Made by a program: the position numbers and the translations under genes
NCBI GenBank assembly: GCA_963920705.1
Contig: OY987239.1
Coordinates: 7,815,504 to 7,879,503 of the forward strand
Source of the DNA: Odiellus spinosus
Taxonomy: Eukaryota; Arthropoda; Arachnida; Opiliones; Phalangiidae
Length of the DNA: 64,000 bases
Direction: 5' to 3'
In this document: in pieces, positions 22,790-33,973 of the stretch
How the letters are laid out: each line of letters begins with the position of its first letter
How positions within the stretch are numbered: the stretch's first letter is position 1
The notes under the pieces: generated by a model
Seen by the model: only the letters and a program-made list of their open reading frames with translations
What the model was told of the DNA's origin: nothing
Database searches by the model: none

Positions 22790-23640
22790 GGATTTATAGG
22801 AAATGAAAATTTTTGGATTTTTCTCGATTTCTATCAGTGGCGGAATAATCTTTAACGAGTGGCTCATGTCAATTTTATTATTTTAAATTAATCTAGGGAA
22901 TATCTTCTTTCTAATGATGCTATCGGTTTATGCCCTGGTGATAGTAAAGGAAAGTTACGGCCATTTTAAGATAGGGGTCATTTTTGCAATTTTGCTCGAT
23001 TTCTATCAGTGGCGGAATAATCTTTAACGAGTGGCTCATGTCAGTTTTATTAATTTAAAATAATCTATGGGATGTCTTCTTTCCAATGGTGTCACCGGTT
23101 TATGGCTTGGTGATAGTAGAGGAAAGTTACGGCCATTTTAAGATAGGGGTCATTTTTGCAATTTTGCTCAATTTCTATCAGTGGCGGAATAATCTTAAAC
23201 GAGTGGCTCATGTCAATTTTATTATTTTAAAATAATCTATGGGATGTCTTCTTTCTAATGGTGCTATCGGTTTATGGCTTGGTGATAGTAAAGAAAAGTT
23301 ACGGCCATTTTAAGATAGGGGTCATTTTTGCAATTTTGCTCGATTTCTATCAGTGGCGGAATAATCTTTAACGAGTGGCTCATGTCAGTTTTATTAATTT
23401 AAAATAATCTATGGGATGTCTTCTTTCGACTGGTGCTACCGGTTTATGGCTTGGTGATAGTAAAGGAAAGTTACGGCCATTTTAAGATAGGGGTCATTTT
23501 TGCAATTTTGCTCGATTTCTATCAATGGCGGAATAATCTTTAACGAGTGGCTAATGTCAATTTTATTATTTTAAATTAATCTAGGAAATGTATTCTTCCT
23601 AATGGTGCTATCGGTATATGCCTAGGTTAAGGTTAATCTT
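22790..23640. repeat. 172-bp tandem array
   Basis: The marker CTATCAGTGGCGG starts at 22831, 23003, 23175 and 23347, with a variant at 23519, an exact 172-bp period. About five units, roughly 90-95% alike by eye. The unit contains GAAAGTTACGGCCATTTTAAG and lacks open frames. Confidence 0.95.
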
Positions 23641-23759
23641 GATTTATTATAAGAGGCGAAATTTAAGGGCTGAAGAGTACTACCCTCGGAGTAAAAGAAT
23701 TCCGAGAGTGTAATTTTCCGTTACAGCATTAAAAAATATTCCTTGTCTTTCTAATGTTA

Positions 23760-24245
23760 AGATAATTTTATTTTTGTTTTAGGTTTTAGAAGCAATTGAT
23801 AAAGATAAGATAAGCTTATATTTTAGCCTAAGTTTTGTAACTCATACTGGCACTTTTATCTCTATTACTTCAAGTACTGCATCACTCTTTCATTACTTAC
23901 ATCTTTGTTTAACCATGAGAAGCAATCATACCCGATAAAGCCTTCAATATTTTTTGCAAGCTACCTTTCTCTCTATTAACTCGAATTCAATTGGTTACTA
24001 CTGTTTAACAAATAAATATTTCCATTATAATTTTAGAAGCAATAAATATAAGCTGGGCTAAGCTTCTGTTTTAATCCTTTTGTGGCCAAAGTTCCGGCAC
24101 CTTTCTCTCTATTACTTCATAAATCTTAACTAGCATTGTTATTTGAATGTTATGATTGTTATTTAGCCATGAGAAGTACTCGAACTTGATAATACCCTAA
24201 ATTTTACTTCAAACTACCTTTCTCTCTATTAACTCGAATTCAGTG
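23760..24245. repeat. Degenerate repeat, two to three copies
   Basis: Two diverged units share CACCTTTCTCTCTATTACTTC, CCATGAGAAG and ACCTTTCTCTCTATTAACTCGA (about 23800-24010 and 24040-24245). A third, more decayed copy is at about 25030-25180. Confidence 0.65.
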
Positions 24246-24484
24246 GATATTTTTTATGAATTGGAGGAAACGGGCCCCGAATATCTTGAAGTGGGCCCTA
24301 AAAAAACTAACTTAAAAACGTTGGCCGGAGACAACTACGCGCTATCAAATCATACGATCTCTACAGATACTTGTTTAGCCTACTTCTCGTGTAGTTTTAA
24401 CAATTAAAATTGATAATATAGCACGCTAGTTATTCGAAAATCTAACGTAAAATGTTTGAATTAAAATTCACTCACCAAATAGCG

Positions 24485-24718
24485 CTAGGGACATAGGTAG
24501 CTTTTCAAAATCCCGTGACGAGAACAGTCGCGCAGATTCAATGTCTCATCACAAACACGTAGATTCGTTTCACACTTATTTCGATTATTTCGCGATAGTC
24601 CAGCGAATATAACGACCAAAACTGTATGAATTACACGCAACTTACGCTGAATATTAACGATTATCATAAAATCGGACTTTAACACCACAAGAAACGCTTC
24701 GAAAACCGGACTATACAT
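24485..24718 (-). CDS. Possible small secreted protein, unrecognised
   Basis: A 77-codon open frame beginning ATG at 24718 and ending at 24485. The surrounding composition is less AT-rich than the flanks. From the second Met (MIIVNIQRKLRVIHT) the sequence reads like a signal peptide (basic start, then VLVVIFAGL), followed by a short Cys-bearing tail (KCETNLRVCDETLNLRDC). No family recognised. A GTGAGT donor just past the stop (another frame) leaves open that this is part of a spliced exon. Low confidence. Confidence 0.22.
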   Translation of the reverse strand: MYSPVFEAFLVVLKSDFMIIVNIQRKLRVIHTVLVVIFAGLSRNNRNKCETNLRVCDETLNLRDCSRHGILKSYLCP

Positions 24719-25529
24719 CCGTTGACCGTGAGTGAAGAACTAGCAAAAACTATGCAGACGACACAAAATTGCAGAATTCTCTAGCCGGACTCGTGACGGA
24801 TTTAAATTGATGGAAAGTTTTAGATTTTACGAAAGTTCCAACCACGTAATACGATTCCTTGACCATTTTATTGAAAACTTCTAAACTAATGTTGAATGTA
24901 TCTTTTAACCGAGCTTTCAAGAACCAAAATTTGCATACATAAGATTTTTTTACTGTCTCAGCGCAATTTAAATAAATTTACGAATTAAAGGTTTTTTTAG
25001 TTGCACCTGGGAATTATAGGTACTCTAGGAGCCCTGCTAAGCTTACGTTTTAACCCTTAATACATTCACGCACCTTCCTATTTTTTACTTCAAATACCTT
25101 ATCAATCTCTCATTTTTTAAATTTGTGGTTTAACTAAACAAGCACTTGTACTTTCAAAAAGCCTTGTTGGTTTTCCTCGTAGGAGCTGATTAAAGTGGCC
25201 TTTGTCCTTCTAGCAACTCGAGAATTTATCGTCTACTCTATTTTTCCGGTACAAATAATTGCCGCTGACTGGGAAGATGTGGCATTAATTATATTAGTCA
25301 CTTTTTATTTGTCAAAAAAGTCACTATTTCGACTTTTTTTAAAATGGTTTGTAATTTTTTATACCAATTGTAGGGCGTCACTTAAAATCAGGCGTGTAAC
25401 GTGTGTCATCACATCGCGGGAACTGTAGAAAAATTAGGCCTTTGCTTTAAAAAAATCCTATTCCGACACAAGCTATTCTTGCTTTGTTTTTTACTTATAA
25501 TTAATTGAGGAAAGAATCTTGTTGATGAC

Positions 25530-25885
25530 GAATTCTGAATATCCATGCTCATAAACCAACTTCCAGGGGCTACGGCCATTGGAGTACAAATATAATGATG
25601 GATTATTGCAATAGATTATTGCAAACTATATCTCTCGCTCTGGTACCTAGCCACGTATTACACCCATTGCTATGGGAACACTTCGAGTCTCGAAGTGCGA
25701 GGGGAGGGGTTACCGTCTGGTTTGTCTCTCTTGTCATAGCTTAGCCAATCAGAATAGGATCAGAATGGGAACTAAGATAGCGACATCTCTTAACAGATCG
25801 GCGCTTAAAGAGTGTACCCCAATGGCACGATACCCCTAGAAGTTCCTCTCCAATTTCAATTCGTCTATTGAAAGTCAAGAGTTTC
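25530..25885 (+). mobile_element. MITE family M2 copy
   Basis: Near-complete copy from GAATTCTGAATATCC to AATTTCAATTCGTCTATTG. Its outer ends show the family's longest visible inverted repeat (GAATTCGAAAT-like). Confidence 0.8.
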
Positions 25886-26090
25886 GTGAAGAGAATGACG
25901 GGATGAAATAAATATTCAATGAAAATTATTTTCTTGGAACAAATGGAAAATAAAATTAGGGACTGGGTGTATATTAATAATTGAATATTTATATTTATAA
26001 CCGATTACTAAAAATAGAAATTATTACAATTCGGTAATATTTCTTGTTTTTTTAAGCTCTGTTAAATATTGTAATTAATTTAAAATAATA

Positions 26091-29000
26091 TTATTTGGTA
26101 ATAAATATGACGTCTTCGTCGGTTCCAAAGCTGCGTCTAGCCGAGTTGAAATTTGCATAATCGGCGCAGCACAATTCTATAAATAGTTTTAGTACAAATT
26201 AGTCTCAATCACAATTAGTTCAAAACTAATCTCAATCTGTTCTAATGCTCCTATTTTTATCCGTAAAGAACAAACTGTTAAACGTTTCCTTTGAAGTCTT
26301 ATTTCTCGATATAGCGCTCCTCTCTGAGGGGGTAAATTTTCCTCTTTTACTAGCTTAATACACCCCATCTACAGAAAATTCTCTCTCTCTCTTTTCTTTG
26401 GGGAGGGGCTTCAAAACATTTGAGAAGCGCGTGATTTATTCCCAGCCAATCCTGTATGTAAGAAAAGTACCGAGCTCTAGCGTTCCAACGCGTTTCGATT
26501 CAGTGAGTATAAACCTAGAGTATAAAACTACATGAACCCTTTACCATACTTACTGCTTTTTCTGGAAGGATTTCTATAGAAAATTTCTTTCGTGGAAGAA
26601 TCAAACCCGCATACTACAATGTAATGACCTTTAATTAAATTAAAGGTCATATTAATAATAGTTGATAAACACTAATTAACATAATTCACCTTGATAGGAA
26701 CTCGCTTTTGAAAGCACTTTTTTCAATGATCCGATTCCCTTAAAATCATTGAAAACAAATTACACGAAGTCTAACTCGATTTGGGCCTTGTCAAATTTAT
26801 CTCGCGTCAAGTTCCCGAATTTAATCATTAAAAATTTGAAGCCATTGTTTCGAAAAATCATTATTGTATTTAGGCGGGCCGCACGTGGCTAGAGTGTCTC
26901 GAATCAGAATCAGCCGGTACATTTACCTCGGTCTTTGCTGATAGTATACACCTCTTGCGCTAGAAAAGGGGTTAGACACCCATCTTTTCTAGAGCAAGAG
27001 GTCTATTAAGGCTGCTAATTATTAACTTCTGTTAACCCCTCATCTCCATGCGGTTTTTAATTTTATTTTTAGAAAAATCAAAGTAATTCGTTACCTCATG
27101 GATTCTAATTATAGAAAATTAAACGTTAATATTTAATTTTCTTACCGGAACGATGGCAGCTAGACAATTTTTACAACTGAGCAGCCACGAATTGACGAGT
27201 ACAATTGCAGGCAGATCTTTTTGCAAATGTTGTAAGATTTCTTCCAGCTTAACTGACCTTAAAAACATTGTATATTCATTAAAGATACTTATTAAAGATG
27301 GTTTTTTAAATTGATTTTCCTTCTTTGTTATGATCTACCTGGGCTCGAAGGAACTTGCAAAAAAAAAAAAATCAACAAAATTTGACTTTCACTTTGTCAA
27401 ATAACGTAGGGTCTAAATATTTTTACTGAAAAATAGAGTGAACCTTTTGCTTAAAGCTCTTAAGCTAATGTTATTTCCAAGAAATTGTGAAGTTCCCATG
27501 GTCACCTTGCCTACGACAACATGTTTTCGATAAAGTCAGAAGCCGATGAAACCCTCCTTTGAAGCGGTCCTCTCTGTATGGGTAAAAATCACGATTTTAG
27601 GAGATCGGAGGGGTCCTACTTCATCCCCCCCGTCTACGGAAAATTGGAAATTCTCTCTCTCCACAAACGACGACGTTTTTTTGACGAACTCCAAGGCTGC
27701 TAGAGATATTCGCACGACGAACTCCCGCTCCGAAAATATCTACCGTTAGGAGGCGTCCGAATCGCGCTTTTTGAAACTAACCCATACAGAGAGGGGTAGA
27801 CAAGACCCGGGAGTAATAGACTTCAAAGGAGGGTTTCATCGGCTTCTGCTTAAAGTTTTAATTTGGGCTCTTAAGCTAATGTTATTTCCTAGAAAGTTTC
27901 TATGGTCATATTTACTTCTTTTGAATTTCGACACCATTGGATTCGGCGTTGGAAAATTTTTCTTTGACTCTGACTTCATCATTACTTAAACGAAGGACAT
28001 TTTTGTAAAACGCCTGAAGAAAATAAATTGATGATTAATTATTTACGTTTTTCATATAAAACACGTACTATATCATTGTACTCTGGATGCACGCCAATGG
28101 TCTTGGTGAAATAGATATGCTTCACATTAAATCGGCGCAAAATGTAGGCCAAATCAATTGTCCAAGTGCTAGAAAAGAACTATAAATTTTATTTCGTGCT
28201 TCAATACCTCACTGAAAAATGAATTGCAATTGCTCTAGTTCGATATTGGCTGTTTAATTTAAAGCGTTACCTTTTTCGAAAGCCCTCTTCAGTAGATATA
28301 CTCTCTAGATTATTTCTAAGATATGCTCTATCTTCGGATCTGTTTAAAAACAAAAAAATTGAGTAAAAATTAGAAATATCCAAGTTAAATTGCCAGTGCC
28401 TTAAAAATGTTAATAAATTTTCCTGAAAGTCTATGGATATATTTTCATTTTTTCATGCTATTAAAAGCATATACTGATAATATTGCACATATAGGGCGGC
28501 GCGTTTTTAAGAAACATAATTTAAAATTTCCGGCTTGATGACGTAGAAAGAAGTTAAAATGAAATTGAACGATAAATTTAAGAAGTCAATTTGGACAGTT
28601 GCTATCATAAAAAGATGGGGAGCTTAGGGAATATTTCCGACGACGTCATCAGCTACGTCATGGCGCTCGTGAGCACTGAGCATTTTTAAGCTTATTTTTT
28701 CTATATCCGTGGCAGCTCTCATGGTCGCGTCTCTCCCAAGTGAATTCTGAGCTGTCGGACCCCTAGCGTTTTATGACAATGGAATTGCCTGTATAACCTT
28801 AACGCTACGTTATTTCGTGACGTAGTTAGCAACATTCGAACAAGATGTCGCACCCACATCTTTTATAATATCAACTCAAAATAATGTTCATTTTTTTCAT
28901 TTGTTAATTTATTCATGATCCCCTAATTTCCTCATTTAACGATTCTTGGAAAACGAATTTGATGAAACTACACGAACGTTTTCCTTATAACGCGGTTAAC

Positions 29001-29616
29001 ACGCTAGGCAAGGACCACCTCTGGATCGATATGAGCAGAAGCCGATGAAACCCTCCTTTGAAGTCTATTACTCCCTGGTCTTGTCTACCCCTCTCTGTAT
29101 GGGTTAGTTTCACAAAGCGCGATTCGTACGCCTCCTAACGGTAGATATTTTCGGAACGGGAGTTCGTCGAGCGAATCTCTATCTGCCTTGGAGTACGTCA
29201 AAAAAACGTCGTCGTTTGTGGAGAGAGAGAATTTCCATTTTTCCGTAGACAGGGGGTATGAAGTAGGACCCCTCCGATCTCGTAAAATTAGGAATTTTAC
29301 CCATACAGAGAGGAGCGCTATATCGAACATTAGAGTAGTAGACTTCAAAGGAGGGTTTCATCAACTTCAGATATGAGTTAAGGGTGGCAATATCCCATTG
29401 TAAATACATGGAAAAAGTGCCTAACGACTCATCAAAATTGTCTAGTACTTTCACGGTATTTAAATATGCGCAAAATTTCATCAAAATCGTTAGGGGGTTC
29501 GCCCTTGTCCTTTAAATTATGAGTAAAACCTACCTTAAAACCATAGAAACGGCCGAAATTCCACAATCCCAGCTTAATTTCTGCTCAACGTGCTTTACAT
29601 TTACGAGAACTTTCAT
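26091..29616 (-). CDS. GUCD1-like protein (peptidase C39-like fold)
   Basis: Eight exons join in phase: 29534-29616 (Met), 28271-28339, 28069-28168, 27916-28013, 27146-27257, 26927-26951 (25 bp, tentative), 26554-26628, 26091-26176 (stop). The product is about 222 residues; human GUCD1 is about 240. Recognised from memory of the family: LSWDCGISAVSMVL (family WDCGLAC, catalytic-type Cys), TWTIDLAYIL with TIGVHPEY, AFYKNV, DLPAIVLVNSWLL, GHYIVVCGF with EIFYRNP (His), and FGTDEDVIFI at the C-terminus. Its role is poorly known; a cysteine-protease-like fold is inferred from the Cys/His pair. M1 copies occupy introns 1 and 4. No sign of decay. Confidence 0.88.
26283..26410. mobile_element. Old M1 fragment
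   Basis: Diverged remains of M1 (CCTTTGAAGTCTTATTTCTC, then ATAGCGCTCCTCTCTG and CTCTCTCTC) without ends. It lies in GUCD1-like intron 7 and indicates activity of the family well before the clean copies. Confidence 0.6.
27537..27848. mobile_element. MITE family M1, copy 10
   Basis: Copy with a short left-side deletion, in intron 4 of the GUCD1-like gene. Instead of a clean 7-bp duplication it has about 55 bp of imperfect direct repeat on each side (about 27449-27506 and 27849-27905). Confidence 0.93.
28605..28870. mobile_element. MITE family L, long copy
   Basis: Spans GTTGCTATCATAAAAAG to the hairpin arm GATGTCGCACCCACATC. In intron 1 of the GUCD1-like gene. Confidence 0.7.
29036..29370. 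mobile_element. MITE family M1, copy 11
   Basis: Complete copy with exact 7-bp duplication ATATGAG. The last bases read CTTCAG rather than CTTCTG. Confidence 0.96.
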
Positions 29617-30481
29617 GTTTCGTTGTTCGCAACGCTCCAGTCAAAACATCGGTACAATTGAACTGAATATACAAAATGACATTTTAACGGAAATTGGTGC
29701 TTGGTATTTGAAAAAAAAAAAAAGATAAGCTATCAAATTGACACGAAATAGAAAAATATTCCAACGGTTAAAGTTGTAATCTCTTGTTATCGTAATACTT
29801 GGAAATTATTTTTCGATTACACACCTATTCGCTTCTCCGTGACATATGGTCATAGCATAACAGAATTTAGGCCAATTGACGTGTTGTCCTTCATTACTCA
29901 AAATTTGTTTAACATGGTGATTAACTTCAATTCATATAATATTATTATATTTATTATCGACACTGCTACTTTTCACACGCAACCTGACTTGATTCGGACC
30001 TTGTCCAATTGATCTCGCGAATTTAATCATTAGAAATAGTTATTGCATACGCGTGACGTCGATTTTACTTTTAATTTCAATGCGCTACTATAAAATAATC
30101 AGAGAAAAGAGTAACACTGGACAAATTATGTCCACTGACCCCTCACGAAAATTAAAAGTTAAGGGACATTTGTAAAATTTATCGCACCTGTGTCTTGCAC
30201 TTTTTAGAGGTCTTCATATATTTTAAAGTGTTTCCCTAGTTAGGTTTTGGTCGGAGTAAGCTGAAAACGAGTTAACTGGCTCACTAATGAATCAATCACG
30301 ATACAGTCTTAATTTCCCCCCTGATCAATCCTACAGTCTTCACCTCTTTCCAAAAGGTGTACCAAGTTAGGGGCTCCTATCCTAAAATATCTCTTGAAAT
30401 TTTCAAGTGAAAACTTGTACTATTGCGGTGAAACAAGATCAAGCTCAGAAATAGCCTTTAGAATAAATATGAAACAAAGGG

Positions 30482-31135
30482 AATTCAAATTTCCATACTC
30501 ATAAACCAACTTCCAGGGGCTACGGCCATTGGGGTGCAAATATGATTATCACAATAGATGGCGCGCCTGCGCCTCATTATCTCTCGCTCTCATACCTATT
30601 CACATAATCAAGAAGGATCAGACAAGGAGAGGAAAAGTGGGAACGGCGCGGTTCCTACTGCGTCGGCCTAAACTCCCACTCTGGGAGAACGGGGGACAGA
30701 CGGGGGTAGAGATGCTTCGTGGTAAATTGTTGTCACGTGGGTAAAACGGATCCTTTATGAGAGGGGTAGTAGCCGACGACGCTAGCGACCACGTGACAAC
30801 AGTTTACCTAGAGAATTTTCTATCCCCTTTCCACCCGAGTGGGAGGTTGACTCTTCTCTCTCTAACTCAACGCAGCCCCACTTTTCCTCTCCTTGTCTGA
30901 TCCTTCTTGACATAATACACCCGTTGTTATGGGAAACGCGTCGAGTCTCGATGCACGAGGGGAGGAATTACTGCCTAGTTTCTCTCTCGCTTCATAGCTT
31001 AGCCAATCAGAATAGGATCAGAATGGGAACTACAATAGCGACATCTCTTAACAGATCGGCACGTAGTGTACCCCAATGGCGCGATGCCCCTGCAATTTCC
31101 TTATCAATTTGGACTTGGCTACAAAGAATGAGAGC
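30482..31135 (+). mobile_element. MITE family M2 copy interrupted by an M5 element
   Basis: The two halves of an M2 copy lie either side of 30609-30909. The host reading continues across the insertion (CTATTCACATAAT | ACATAATACACCC). The stretch 31136-31520 shows nothing else. Confidence 0.85.
30609..30909. mobile_element. MITE family M5 (CAAGAAGG ends), copy 1
   Basis: A 301-bp element with ends CAAGAAGGATCAGACAAGG / TTGTCTGATCCTTCTTG and exact 7-bp duplication ACATAAT (30602-30608, 30910-30916). Much of the interior is a second inverted repeat (GTTGTCACGTGG...CCACGTGACAAC). Confidence 0.95.
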
Positions 31136-31524
31136 ATGGTACCTGATCAGCATAATATTAAATAAAATTCAAATCTGCTATAAAATGAATGTATTTATTT
31201 TAACTTTGATTATAATACCTTGTAACATAAGTGTGAAAAGAATAGCAAAAAACACAAATATCGTTTAACAGATGACCGTAATTACTACCTAACTTAAATT
31301 TAACCAATTTTCATTCAAAACCAACAAAATTTCCTTTAAAGATTCAAAGACGTACTTGTATTTTAACCATAGAAAAAATATATATTTAAATAGAAAAATA
31401 TGAAATGGGTCATCGTTTAAATAGAAATTACCCCAAATTACAAGAAAATTTCTGTAAAACTTTGACCGTAAAATTCCTCCGTATCCAACTCTGCTAATCA
31501 TACGAATTCAAAACCTGAAATAAT

Positions 31525-32927
31525 CTATTTCTTATCATATTTATAGAAACCTTCTCCAGTTTTTACCCCTAGTTTTCCCTCAGAAACTAATTTATTTAAC
31601 AAAGGTACGGGTTTGAATAATGGATTTTCTGGAAATTTCTCGTGCCAACCATCCAAAATAAATTTCGAAGTATCAAGACCCACGTAATCCGTTAGCTCAA
31701 TAGGACCCAATTTATAACCAGCCCCTAATTTCATAGCAGTATCAATATCTCTGGCTGAAGCATCCCCCCTTTCAAGCATTCTGATTGCTTCTATGGTATA
31801 AGGCACCAGTAAACGGTTAACTACGAATCCAGGCGTGTCACGACACGTTATGGTATATTTTCCAAGTTTCTTGCCAAACTCAAGCAATTGGTTGTGCGTA
31901 GCGTCGCTGGTTTCCTGGGTACGAATTACTTCGAGGAGTTTCATGACAGGAACTGGGTTGAAGAAATGAAGACCCCCAAATTTGTCCTTTCGTTGGGTAA
32001 CGGACGCAATTTCACCAATTGATAGCGACGAAGTGTTGCTCGCAAATATGGTCGTTTTAGGAGCAGCTTTGTCTAAAGATGAAAAGAGATTGTGTTTGGC
32101 AGTTATGTTTTCCACGATGGCTTCAATAACAATATCGGCGTCTTGAACGGCTTGAACAGTGTCCGTTTCAAAAGCAATTCTCGAAATTACATCCTAAAAA
32201 AAATTAGATTACCGGTATTTTATGATAATGTCATTTTTTTAAACTTAAAAAGTAGACATATGGAACCTGACTAAACTGGGGCCATGCTCACGAATTTAAT
32301 CTTTATTATAATCCTAAAATTCAATATTTCATTACACCTTTATCAAACTCGATCAAATGACCATTCAATCAAATATCACCTTATCCTTGCAGGGTTCAAA
32401 ATATGTTGGTAGCTTATCTATTCACTCTATATGACACCTTGATTAAATTCTAATTTTTGCATGATTTAACGAACAAATTTTATAAATAATCCTATAGAAA
32501 ATATTAATTAACTTCCATAAAATGGTCTTAGTTATGTCTACAGATAATACCTAGAAATACCTACTTCGCGAGTCCCACCAAATAAATCGTCTGCTACTCT
32601 ATCTAACGAAGGCTTAACTTAACAAACGGAATAATAACTTAAATTCGTACAAACCTGAATAAATTTCTGTCCATCTTCGGGTTTGGAAGCAAATTGCTTT
32701 TTTGCCACTCTTTCCAAACTCTTCTGAATGTTTGCTGACGATTTCTTCAACAAATCACCCGATAAATCGGAAAGTACCACGTCATGCCCCGATTGAGCGC
32801 TAACTTGGGCGATTCCAGATCCCATTAAACCCGCCCCAACAACCACGACTTTGGAAATATTTCGTTTAGAAATGGCATTTAATTTTAAAACGTTTTTCAT
32901 TAAAAGAGAACCTGATGATTGAGCCAT
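31525..32927 (-). CDS. 3-hydroxyacyl-CoA dehydrogenase, mitochondrial (copy A)
   Basis: Two exons, 32655-32927 (Met at 32927) and 31525-32193 (stop), give 313 residues, matching human HADH (314). The enzyme oxidises L-3-hydroxyacyl-CoA with NAD+ in mitochondrial beta-oxidation. Visible: a basic, hydroxylated N-terminus fitting a transit peptide; the Rossmann motif [33 protein letters not shown] with the catalytic His, its neighbouring Asn and the Glu; [11 protein letters not shown]; and a C-terminal [10 protein letters not shown]. Intron phase 0, donor GTTTGT. It is the most downstream of three head-to-tail copies. All key residues are present, so it is likely active. Confidence 0.95.
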
Positions 32928-33973
32928 GACCTCGTACACAATACACAAAGGCTTAAAGGTTATTAAACTCACTGACACAGAGTAACTGTGGTTGATTGAG
33001 TACTGGAAGATTCGCTCCGTACTCAGGCTCTCTCTTGATTCTCGTCTCAACTTGTACGTCCACAAAATGTAGTTGAATCACGATAAGATACTACTTCACG
33101 ATATTAACTTAGACAATTTTCGTGACGTCAGTAGAAGAGGGATCTAAATCTAGGGGGCTTAAGAGCTCCGGAGTCCGAAGTTCTAGAGTCTATTCCCTCC
33201 TTCGACACCCTCGATACTGGGTCTGAACCAAATTTTGGAAAAATACTATGGGCTATAATAGGCAAAAGTTTCACCAGTGTCTATTTACTCGGGTTAGGAC
33301 TTGAGATTGTCGTATCTGTTAGTCGGTACACAGTGTATAACATTATACCGACGCCGGTGTTGTGACTATATGTTTTTAAACATGTCATCATGGAAATAAT
33401 AGCAGCACGAAACCACAGCTGGTACCCATTCAAGACAGGAACAGTCGAAAACCGACGACAAGGTGAATAGATCCTATCCGGTGCTAGCGCAACAAACACA
33501 GGAGCGAGGTGGCCTCTGGTTCGGGCATCAGCTTTTGTTTTTAAGGAGATGGACCGTGCTGGGGAGCACACAACACCCCCGCTCGAGATGAAAAAACTGC
33601 TTTAGCACCAAAACAATGGCCTTCATCACAATATACCCAAAAATAAGCTAAAAATTTTAGTTTAGAGTATCTTTAAAAGATGACCACAGCAAAAACCCCG
33701 AAATAAATATAGAATAGAAAATTTTCCATCGATTTATAGGAAATAATTTAGGTATAATCTTCTTAGATATATATGTAAATTACATCTGACATTATTACAT
33801 AGCATAGGAAAATTACTTTTGAAATGATAAGAAAACATATTAAAATACCATAAATTATGACATAGAGCTGCTGAATTCCTAACCAAACCTATGTAACCTA
33901 ATGCGCAATCATACATAATGTTAAACGCCACTAAGAAAAAAGTATTCAGTCTCGGAAATGAACAGAAGTTTAA
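32928..33973. other. Spacer between HADH copies A and B
   Basis: No gene recognised. A short GC-richer stretch at about 33330-33570 has an open minus frame of 96 codons without family resemblance. 5' regulatory elements of copy A presumably lie at the left edge, but no motif is clear. Confidence 0.5.

Noticed and set aside
25195-25428. Plus-strand 77-codon frame with hydrophobic stretches
   Set aside because: No splice partners or family resemblance; AT-rich intergenic composition.
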